A DNA stretch of 7,190 bases from Brevundimonas sp. (GTDB taxonomy: Bacteria; Pseudomonadota; Alphaproteobacteria; Caulobacterales; Caulobacteraceae). Made by a program: the position numbers and the translations under genes. Position 1 is the first letter of the stretch, and each line of letters starts with the position of its first letter. A model generated the notes under the pieces. That model searched no databases. It was given only the letters and a program-made list of their open reading frames with translations, and was not told the DNA's origin. The stretch lies in contig JADGMZ010000043.1 in assembly GCA_015234495.1 (NCBI GenBank), forward strand, positions 1 to 7,190. Direction: 5' to 3'. Of this stretch, positions 1-7,190 are shown one piece after another.

Positions 1-2
1 CG

Positions 3-2155
<2,153 letters not shown>

Positions 2156-2156
<1 letters not shown>

Positions 2157-4192
2157 TGCCGGAAACTCGCAGAAAGCCCGTGGCGGGCGCGCCATTGAAG
2201 GCGCGGGTGCTGATCGTCGACGACGACGAGCGCAACGCCTTCGCCGCCTCGGAGGCGCTGGAGGTGCTGGGCCATGAACTGGTCGTGGCGCGATCGGGCG
2301 AGGAGGCTCTGCGCCTGCTGCTGGCGCAGGAGTTCGCGGTCATCCTGCTGGACCTGCACATGCCGGGCATGGACGGCTACGAGACGGCGCGGCTGATCCG
2401 CGCCCACCCCCGCACCCGCGACACGCCGATCGTCTTCGTCACCGCCGTGTTCCGCGATGAGTCGCACATCTTCCAGGCCTATTCGGTCGGAGCGGTCGAC
2501 GTGGTCTTCAAGCCGGTCGATCCGTTCATCCTGCGCTCCAAGGTGGCCATCCTGGCGGACCTCCACCTGAAGACCATCGAGGTGCGACGGCAGGGCGAGG
2601 AGCGGTCGGCGCTGCTGGAGGAAAACGCCCGCATCAGCGACGAGAAACTGGCGGCGGAACTGGCGCTGAGGACGACGCGGGAGCGGCAGGACGCGATCCT
2701 GAAGTCGCTGCCGGTGGTGTTCACCGCCCGCACCACGGTGCATCCGTTCGGGGCGCGGTTTGTCAGCGACAGCATCACCCCGCTGACCGGCTTCGAGCCG
2801 CAGCGCTTCGTGGACGAGCCGGAGATGGGCCTGGGACGCATCCATCCGGACGACGTCGAGAGCGTCGCGGAATGCCTGATGAAGGCGGCCGAGACCGGGG
2901 CCTACGCCTGCGAATACCGCTGGATGTGCGCCAACGGCGAGTACCGGACCCTGCTCGACCAGGGCGTCTGGAGCGTCGACGAGGACGGCGAGGCCCAGAT
3001 CCTGGGCACCCTGCTGGACGTCACCGAGCGGCGGCATCTGGAGGAGCAGCTGACCCAGGCCCGCAAGATGGAGGCCGTGGGCCAGCTGACCGGCGGCGTG
3101 GCGCACGACTTCAACAACCTGCTGACAGTGGTGCTGGGCAACGCCGACATCCTGCTGCGCCGCGTCGACGACCAGCCCAACCTGGTCAAGCATCTGGGGG
3201 CCATCCGCGCCGCCGCGGACAAGGGCCAGACCCTGACCCGACAGCTGCTGGCCTTCTCGCGGCGGCAGCAGCTGAACCCGAGCGTCGTCGACCTGAACAC
3301 GCTGATCCGCAACTTCCTGCCGCTGATGAAGCAGGCAGTCGGCGAGGGGGTGGTGGTCAGGCTGGAACTGGCCGCCGAGCCCCTGCACGCCCTGGTCGAT
3401 CCGACCCATCTGGAGACCGCCCTGCTCAATCTGGCGGTCAACGCCCGCGATGCGATGGACAACGAGGGCGACCTGACCATCAGCGCCCGCCGCACCAGCC
3501 AGGACGGCGCGGACTGCGGCGAGATCCGCGTCTCCGACACCGGATCGGGGATGAGCCCGCAGGTGGCCGACCGGGTGTTCGAGCCCTTCTACACGACCAA
3601 GGACATTGGCCGAGGCTCGGGCCTGGGCCTGTCGCAGGTCTACGGCTTCGTGGCCCAGTCGGGCGGTCGGGTCGAGGTCGACACCAGCCCCGGCGAGGGC
3701 GCGGCCTTCACCCTCACCCTGCCCCTGACGGAAGAGAAGCCGGCGGAGCCGACCGCCCCTGCCCAGGCTGGCGAGGCCGAAACCGGCTCGGAACGCATCC
3801 TGATCGTCGAGGACGACCCGGCGGTGCTGAGCGTCTGCCTCGATATGCTCGACGGGCTCGGCTATCGCTGCGAGGTGGCGGCCGACGCGGCCGGGGCGCT
3901 GCACCGGCTGAGCGGGGACCAGGGCTATGACCTGCTGTTCTCGGACGTGGTCATGCCGGGCGGGTTGAACGGCATCGAGCTGGCGCGGCGGGCGCAGGCG
4001 CTGCGGCCCGAGCTGAAGGTGCTGCTGACCTCGGGCTATCTGGGCGATGCGGTGCAGGGGCTGTCGCACGAGTTCGCCCTGATCGAGAAACCCTACAAGC
4101 GGGCCGCCCTGGCCACGCAGATCCGCAGCGTGCTGGCCAATGCCGCGGCCGCTGCGCCCCCGCCCCCCATGGAGACCGTCTCCTCGGGCTGA
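2156..4192 (+). CDS. Hybrid histidine kinase, REC-PAS-HisKA-HATPase-REC
   Basis: A 678-residue protein with no signal peptide or membrane segment, so probably cytoplasmic. The N-terminal receiver (about 16-135) has VDDD (21-24), acceptor Asp66 in LLDLHMPGMDG, Thr96 and Lys119. A charged coiled coil (about 140-180) leads to a PAS domain of the PAS_3 type (about 181-293, ending LLDVTERR). HisKA carries the HDFNN-type H-box with His317. HATPase shows N425/N429, G1 DTGSGM (D461), the F-box FEPFYTTK and G2 GRGSGLGLS. The C-terminal receiver (about 546-660) has VEDDP, Asp597, Thr625 and Lys645. All catalytic residues are present. Start choice: the ATG at 2156 overlaps the upstream TGA (TGATG) and places the receiver's first strand at the usual distance from the N-terminus. 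The frame stays open to an ATG at 2006, but those extra codons lie inside the previous gene and encode nothing receiver-like. A receiver ahead of the kinase suggests that the upstream kinase or another relay partner controls its activity. The HDFNN box resembles CckA/NtrB-like kinases, but the domain order does not match CckA. Confidence 0.95.
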
Positions 4193-4207
4193 CCGGGCGG
4201 CCCGGTC
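4191..4207 (+). terminator. GC hairpin at kinase stop codon, possible weak terminator
   Basis: GACCGGG, loop CGG, CCCGGTC: a perfect 7-bp stem that begins within the TGA stop of the second kinase and is followed by only CTT, not a real U-tract. It could end or attenuate the kinase transcript, or protect its 3' end, before the acyltransferase gene 33 bases on. Without a U-tract, intrinsic termination is uncertain and read-through is likely. Confidence 0.4.
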
Positions 4208-4224
4208 CTTGCGGAATTCGCCTC

Positions 4225-4232
4225 AGAGGAGG
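4225..4232 (+). promoter_or_regulatory. Strong ribosome binding site of the acyltransferase gene
   Basis: AGAGGAGG lies 8 bases before the ATG at 4241 and is close to the ideal Shine-Dalgarno sequence. It fixes the start of the acyltransferase and suggests independent, efficient translation, in contrast to the coupled start of the kinase upstream. Confidence 0.8.
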
Positions 4233-4240
4233 CTTTTCCG

Positions 4241-5389
4241 ATGGCCTGGACCGCGATTTCGACCCGGAATGAGACAGTTCCCATCGTCAGGGGGGGCTGG
4301 CTCGACGCGCTGCGTTTCATCGTGGCCGGGTTGATCATCCTGCATCACTTCCAGGCGGCCGGCCCGGTGGCCCTGGCCGAGGGCCTGCATCCGGTGTTCG
4401 AGCGGGGCGGCTTCCTGCTGACCAACTTCTTCCTGATCGACAGCGGATATGTGCTGATGCGCGTCTACGGCGCTCCGGTCGCCGCCGGGCGGATGTCGGC
4501 CGGGGACTTCTTCCTCAAGCGGTATCTGCGGGTTCTGCCGGCCCACCTGATCATGGGCCTGAGCCTGGTGGTGCTGATCGTCGGCGGCGGGGCTCTGGGC
4601 TTTGCGCCCCGGGCCCCGGAGTGGTTCCGCTGGGATCAACTGCCGGCCCAGCTGACCCTGACCCAGGCCTTCGGCATGCCGGGCGGCCTCGGCTGGAACG
4701 CCCCCAGCTGGTCGATCTCGGCCCTGATCGGCTGCTACCTGGCCTTCCCGTGGCTGCTCAAGGGGGTGGCTCGCCTGGGGCCGTGGAGCGTGCTGGCCCT
4801 GGGAGTCGGCGGCTATCTGCTGGCCAACCAGCTGTGCTGGACCCTGCTCGGCTATCCGGTCTACCAGATGCCGATGGGCTACGGCTTCATCCGCGCCCTG
4901 CCCCTGTTCGCCCTGGGCGTGGCCCTGGCCTGGTTCGCGCAGAGGGTCTGGATCAGTCCGAAGCTCGCCGGCTGGGCCGGGATCGGCGCCGCGCTGATGC
5001 TGGCCTTCGTGCAGTATTTCGACAAGCACGCCCTGGTGTCACTGGCCTGTATCTCGGTGATCATCCTGGCGGCCGGCGCGACGCCGACGCCGCGGCCCTC
5101 GAAATGGGTCGAGAAGGCCGCCCAGGTCAGCTTCTCCATGTTCATCACCAATGAGGTGGTGCGCATCGCCTGGTTCGGCGTGGCCAATGTGGCCATCGTT
5201 CGCTTCGCCCTGCCGACGGGGGTGCAATGGGCCCTGTGGGCGGCCGGGGTGGGGGCGGCCTTCGTCTTCGCCTGGGCCTTCCACTTCGCCATCGACAACC
5301 CGATTCAGTCCCGCATCCGGACGTGGCTGAAGGGGCGGTCGCGGCGGTCCGTGGCCGTCACCCAGCCGGTGGTGTCGCTGGAGGGGTGA
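4241..5389 (+). CDS. Acyltransferase_3 family membrane protein (OafA/OatA-like)
   Basis: A 382-residue polytopic membrane protein; hydrophobic stretches suggest around ten helices. Family marks: the R-X10-H motif in the first helix (Arg25 to His36, within LDALRFIVAGLIILHHF); a degenerate form of the FFVLSGFLI motif at about 63-73 (FFLIDSGYVL); FLKRYLRVLP (91-100), matching the family's cytoplasmic R-R-hydrophobic-R-hydrophobic-hydrophobic-P motif; PSWSIS (155-160); and a C-terminal FHFAIDNPIQSRIR resembling the usual H-x-hydrophobic-E-x-P end. Known for the family: transfer of acyl groups, usually acetyl, across or at the inner membrane onto sugars of O-antigen, exopolysaccharide, peptidoglycan or small molecules. 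The substrate here is not visible. No SGNH hydrolase domain is fused, so a partner or direct transfer is implied. Odd: the Glu usual in WSxSxE is Leu162. It may be cotranscribed with the kinases (48-base gap with a hairpin) but looks functionally separate. The strong AGAGGAGG supports this start. Confidence 0.88.
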   Translation: MAWTAISTRNETVPIVRGGWLDALRFIVAGLIILHHFQAAGPVALAEGLHPVFERGGFLLTNFFLIDSGYVLMRVYGAPVAAGRMSAGDFFLKRYLRVLPAHLIMGLSLVVLIVGGGALGFAPRAPEWFRWDQLPAQLTLTQAFGMPGGLGWNAPSWSISALIGCYLAFPWLLKGVARLGPWSVLALGVGGYLLANQLCWTLLGYPVYQMPMGYGFIRALPLFALGVALAWFAQRVWISPKLAGWAGIGAALMLAFVQYFDKHALVSLACISVIILAAGATPTPRPSKWVEKAAQVSFSMFITNEVVRIAWFGVANVAIVRFALPTGVQWALWAAGVGAAFVFAWAFHFAIDNPIQSRIRTWLKGRSRRSVAVTQPVVSLEG

Positions 5390-5434
5390 TCGGGACCGAC
5401 AGCCGGAACAGGCTCCGAGCGGTTGTCCCGATCA
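5387..5434. terminator. Perfect inverted repeat in convergent gap, candidate bidirectional terminator
   Basis: TGATCGGGAC (5387-5396) and GTCCCGATCA (5425-5434) are exact reverse complements, 10 bp, separated by 28 bases. The loop can form a small inner stem AGCC/GGCT (5401-5404 with 5411-5414). The left arm begins with the acyltransferase TGA. The repeat lies between two convergent genes, where a shared terminator is expected, but no T-tract follows on either strand. A protein-binding palindrome is the alternative. Confidence 0.45.
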
Positions 5435-5502
5435 GAGGCGCCAGGGGGTCGGGGCGGATGCGAAGCGCCGGATGAATTCGCCGCAAGCTGGATGCGCCGC
5501 CG

Positions 5503-5802
5503 TCAGATCGGCATCCGCATGATCTCCTGATAGGCGGAGATGACCTGATCGCGGACGGCCATGACGGTTTCAAGGGAGGCCTCGGCCGAGGACACGGCGG
5601 TGACCACGTCGATCAGACTGCCCTGGCCCTGGACCATGGAGGTCATCTGGGTCTCGGCGGCCTTCGAGGTCTGGGTCATGTCGCCCATGACGTTGCTGAG
5701 CAGGTCGGCGAAGCCGGACTGCGCCGCCGGGGCCGCCGGCGCGGTCGGCATGGCCCCGCCCTGGACCGCCGCATAGGCCTTGGCCGCCATCAAGGGGTTC
5801 AT
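5503..5802 (-). CDS. fliE: Flagellar hook-basal body complex protein FliE
   Basis: A 99-residue protein, the usual size for FliE. The low-complexity Ala/Pro N-terminal part (about 11-28) is followed by the conserved helical C-terminal half, ending [23 protein letters not shown], which is the family signature (LE..vavRdkv..AYqEImrM.i). FliE joins the MS ring (FliF) to the proximal rod and is an early substrate of the flagellar type III secretion apparatus, so no Sec signal is expected or seen. Start: the ATG at 5802 has AGAGG 7 bases upstream (5810-5814), overlapping the flgC stop; a second in-frame ATG (Met5, at 5790) is less likely. It is the last gene of flgB-flgC-fliE and lies 10 bases after flgC. 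The operon then ends against the convergent acyltransferase gene. Confidence 0.95.
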   Translation of the reverse strand: MNPLMAAKAYAAVQGGAMPTAPAAPAAQSGFADLLSNVMGDMTQTSKAAETQMTSMVQGQGSLIDVVTAVSSAEASLETVMAVRDQVISAYQEIMRMPI

Positions 5803-5812
5803 CGCTCAGCCT

Positions 5813-6232
5813 CTACTTCTTCAGGATATCGAGGGTGCGGTTGTCCATCGACCGCGCCGTCTCGATGACGTTGAGATTGGCCTCGTAGGCGCGCTGGGCC
5901 TCGCGCATGTCCATCGCCTCGATCAGGGTGTCGACGTTGGGACGCAGCACGTAGCCCTCGGCGTTGGCGGCCGGATGCGACGGATCGTACTCCGAGCGGA
6001 AGTCGCCCATGTCGGGCCGAACCTCGGCGAGGGTGACGCCGGTGGCGCCGTCGATCTCGCGCGCCTGGAAGACCGGGATCTGGCGGCGATAGGGCTGGCC
6101 GCCCGCGACCTGGGCGGTGGACTGGGCGTTGGCGATGTTCTCGGCGATGACCCGCATGCGCGACTGCTGCGCCTTCAGCGCGCTGGCGGCGACGGCCATG
6201 GCGCTGTTGCGGGGCGGGACGGGGTCGGTCAT
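5813..6232 (-). CDS. flgC: Flagellar basal-body rod protein FlgC
   Basis: A 139-residue proximal rod subunit. The N-terminal rod motif, RMRVIAENIANAQSTA (25-40), is the FlgC version of the shared flagellar rod/hook sequence. A middle segment with YRRQIPVF (49-55) and GYVLRPNV (93-100) leads into the conserved C-terminal helix AMDMREAQRAYEANLNVIET, which packs in the rod's coiled-coil core. FlgC is exported by the flagellar type III system and assembles in the periplasm with FlgB, FlgF and FliE. Start: GAGGAG lies 6 bases before the ATG at 6232; the internal Met12 is a weaker choice. It is 17 bases downstream of flgB and 10 bases before fliE, so it is in the middle of a tight operon. Confidence 0.96.
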   Translation of the reverse strand: MTDPVPPRNSAMAVAASALKAQQSRMRVIAENIANAQSTAQVAGGQPYRRQIPVFQAREIDGATGVTLAEVRPDMGDFRSEYDPSHPAANAEGYVLRPNVDTLIEAMDMREAQRAYEANLNVIETARSMDNRTLDILKK

Positions 6233-6249
6233 CGGCTACTCCTCACGGG

Positions 6250-6651
6250 TCAGCGGCCCGGCGGGCGGGCGGCCATGCGCAGCATCTGCATGGACTTCTG
6301 ATAGAGGCCGATGGCGGCGTCATAGGCCATGCGGCTCTCGGCCATCTTCAGCATCTGCTCCTCGACCACGACCGAGTTGCCGTCGAGCGTGGTCTCGGAG
6401 TCCGGGGCCTTGTGCGCCTCGAACTGCGCGGCGGAACCGGCCGGGGCGATATGCATGGCGCTGGTGCGCGTCATCTGCAGACGGCCGCCGCTGAGGGCGG
6501 AGGCGAAGTCGGTCGGCTGGCTGAGGTCGCGGCCGACGTAGCCGGGGGTGTCGGCGTTGGCGACGTTCTCGGCGATCACGCGCTGGCGCTGGTCGAGCCA
6601 GGTCAGGCGGCCCTTGATCTGGCTGAGCAGGGGCAGGTCGGTGATGGCCAT
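6250..6651 (-). CDS. flgB: Flagellar basal-body rod protein FlgB
   Basis: A 133-residue proximal rod protein. The N-terminal motif QRVIAENVANADTPGY (23-38) is the classic flagellar rod signature (N-ANxdTPGy). The C-terminal part, DGNSVVVEEQMLKMAE (90-105) followed by Y-rich and L-rich helix turns, fits the FlgB end (DGN.v....Em..ae...Y). FlgB is the most basal rod subunit, next to FliE, and is secreted through the flagellar export gate without cleavage. It is the first gene of flgB-flgC-fliE. A very strong ribosome binding site precedes the ATG, and the promoter region is shared with the divergent fliO. CtrA-like boxes about 75-110 bases upstream suggest early-class, cell-cycle-timed expression. 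Confidence 0.96.
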   Translation of the reverse strand: MAITDLPLLSQIKGRLTWLDQRQRVIAENVANADTPGYVGRDLSQPTDFASALSGGRLQMTRTSAMHIAPAGSAAQFEAHKAPDSETTLDGNSVVVEEQMLKMAESRMAYDAAIGLYQKSMQMLRMAARPPGR

Positions 6652-6657
6652 GGGCGT

Positions 6658-6666
6658 CTCCTCCCC
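6658..6666 (-). promoter_or_regulatory. Ribosome binding site of flgB
   Basis: On the - strand this reads GGGGAGGAG, 6 bases before the flgB ATG. It contains the full GGAGG core, fixes the flgB start and predicts efficient translation of the operon's first gene. Confidence 0.8.
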
Positions 6667-6723
6667 TTTGCGCGGATCGGGCGCGAGCCGCCCACCGTTC
6701 GATGGGCAGAAACTGCCGCCTGC

Positions 6724-6742
6724 ATGGTTAATGGGAGGTTAT
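6724..6742 (-). promoter_or_regulatory. CtrA-like box facing flgB
   Basis: On the - strand this reads ATAA-N7-TTAACCAT: 7 of 8 bases of the TTAA-N7-TTAA CtrA consensus, plus the extended half TTAACCAT. In Caulobacter class II flagellar promoters a CtrA box overlaps the -35 region. I could not find a convincing -10 at the expected distance on this strand, so the exact flgB promoter remains open. Confidence 0.6.
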
Positions 6743-6743
6743 C

Positions 6744-6762
6744 TCAACGCCCCGTTAACCAT
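6744..6762 (+). promoter_or_regulatory. CtrA-like box facing fliO
   Basis: TCAA-N7-TTAACCAT on the + strand: again 7 of 8 consensus bases and a perfect TTAACCAT half. It is one base away from the flgB-facing box and in the opposite orientation, so each gene has its own box pointing toward it. Confidence 0.62.
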
Positions 6763-6781
6763 GATCGCCACAGGCTGGGAC
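6755..6781 (+). promoter_or_regulatory. Putative fliO promoter (-35/CtrA overlap and -10)
   Basis: TTAACC (6755-6760) could serve as the -35, embedded in the CtrA box. GCTGGGAC (6774-6781) matches the Caulobacter housekeeping -10 consensus GCTANAWC at all but two positions, and the 12-13 base spacing falls within the known 10-14 range. Transcription would begin near 6788, which argues that translation of fliO starts at 6816 rather than at the ATG at 6789. Confidence 0.5.
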
Positions 6782-6815
6782 GCCGGACATGCTTCGCCGG
6801 CGGGGCGGCTGTCGC

Positions 6816-7082
6816 ATGAATTTTCTCGATCTGCTGCGGGCGCTGTTCGCCCTGGCCTTCACCCTCGGCATCATCGGCCTGGCCGCCTGGGCGGCGCGCC
6901 GCTATGCGCCCCAGCTGATGGCCCGCCTCAGCGCCGAGCGCGGCGAACGGCGCATGGCGGTGGTCGAGACCCTGGTGCTGGATCCGGCCCGGCGGCTGGT
7001 GCTGGTGCGGATCGACGACGAGGAGCGGCTGCTGATTCTCGGCGAAGGCCGCGAGCTGATCGAGCCCCGGGGGGAGAAGTGA
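6816..7082 (+). CDS. fliO: Flagellar biosynthetic protein FliO
   Basis: An 88-residue small membrane protein. One hydrophobic segment (about residues 7-26, with ALFALAFTLGIIGLAAW) is followed by a positively charged stop (ARRY) and a cytoplasmic domain containing MAVVETLVLDPARRLVLVRIDDEERLLIL. That pattern is the short FliO fold (..v.e.l.ld.krrlvLvr.d..e.LlliG). FliO is known to help assemble the FliP ring of the flagellar type III export gate. The divergent position opposite flgBC-fliE supports the call. Start choice: the frame also offers an ATG at 6789, adding MLRRRGGCR, but the predicted transcription start would leave it with no leader, while 6816 has a G-rich Shine-Dalgarno-like GGGGCGG 7 bases upstream. 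It lacks the longer periplasmic N-terminus of enterobacterial FliO. fliP, often next to fliO, does not begin within the remaining 108 bases. Confidence 0.8.
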   Translation: MNFLDLLRALFALAFTLGIIGLAAWAARRYAPQLMARLSAERGERRMAVVETLVLDPARRLVLVRIDDEERLLILGEGRELIEPRGEK

Positions 7083-7095
7083 GCCGCCTTTGGTT

Positions 7096-7190
7096 CTCCC
7101 CCCCCGTCCCGGGCAGGGTCGGCGCGCAGCGCCGGGGTGGGGAGGGCCCGGCGACGAGAGCGCCCGAGCCTGCTTCGCGGAGCCGCCCGC
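7096..7190. repeat. GC-rich palindromic intergenic element, possibly a dispersed repeat
   Basis: No gene is visible. CTCCCCCCCC (7096-7105) pairs imperfectly (one mismatch) with GGGGTGGGGAG (7134-7144), and between them CGGCGC-GCA-GCGCCG (7120-7134) forms a perfect 6-bp hairpin. The two stems overlap at one base, so they nest or compete slightly. This composition (C-run, GGCGCGCAGCGCC core, G-run, then a CTTCGCGG tail) resembles the GC-rich palindromic repeats I recall scattered between genes in Caulobacterales and related alphaproteobacteria. It could also act as a 3' mRNA-stabilising structure for fliO. The right end is cut by the window. Confidence 0.5.

Noticed and set aside
2872..3930. 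Second plus-strand frame (352 codons) inside the second kinase
   Set aside because: An Arg/Pro/Gly-rich out-of-frame translation without motifs; a codon-bias shadow in GC-rich DNA.
4171..4183. Odd palindrome GGAGAC-C-GTCTCC near the end of the second kinase
   Set aside because: It lies within coding sequence, is short, and the clearer hairpin at the stop codon follows; no separate role can be supported.
5780..6301. Plus-strand open frame opposite flgC and fliE
   Set aside because: The low-complexity translation is a shadow; the - strand carries clear FlgC and FliE signatures with good ribosome sites.
6652..6815. Search for a sigma-54 (-24/-12) promoter between flgB and fliO
   Set aside because: No TGGC-N7-8-TTGC-like pair was found on either strand; the CtrA-type elements explain the region better.

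Overview
The window is GC-rich bacterial DNA. It most likely comes from an alphaproteobacterium of the Caulobacterales (Caulobacter/Brevundimonas type). Three things point there: FlgB, FlgC and FliE in the short forms that I recall from that group; a divergent flagellar promoter region carrying two CtrA-like boxes (TTAA-N7-TTAA type, each with a perfect TTAACCAT half) and a GCTANAWC-like -10; and tightly packed genes with a GC-rich palindromic intergenic repeat. The genus cannot be fixed from the sequence alone.

Left region (1-4192, + strand): two hybrid histidine kinases in one operon. The first enters from beyond the left edge; what is visible is a signalling helix, HisKA, HATPase, a receiver, a degenerate receiver and a third, intact receiver. 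Its stop codon overlaps the ATG of the second by one base (TGATG). The second has the order receiver, coiled coil, PAS, HisKA, HATPase, receiver. Together they carry two kinase cores and four receivers with intact phospho-acceptor sites, but no DNA-binding or enzymatic output. They therefore look like parts of a multi-step phosphorelay whose output lies elsewhere. A perfect GC hairpin sits exactly at the second kinase's stop codon.

Middle region (4241-5389, + strand): an integral-membrane acyltransferase of the Acyltransferase_3 (OafA/OatA) family with its own strong ribosome binding site. It probably O-acylates a surface polysaccharide. Its stop codon lies inside one arm of a 10-bp perfect inverted repeat, in the gap where it converges on the flagellar operon.

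Right region (5503-7082): the flagellar operon flgB-flgC-fliE on the - strand (proximal rod proteins and the MS-ring/rod junction protein), and fliO on the + strand (export-gate assembly factor), divergently transcribed from a shared 164-bp promoter region. Two head-to-head CtrA-like boxes in that region suggest co-regulation as early (class II) flagellar genes under the cell-cycle regulator CtrA. The last 108 bases after fliO hold no gene and look like a dispersed GC-rich palindromic repeat.

No gene-free stretch exceeds 300 bases. I see no RNA gene, CRISPR array, insertion sequence or clear sign of recent transfer, and most of the window is ordinary chromosomal content. The points most worth a second look are the paired kinases with a degenerate middle receiver, the symmetrical CtrA-box pair, and the two hairpins placed on stop codons.
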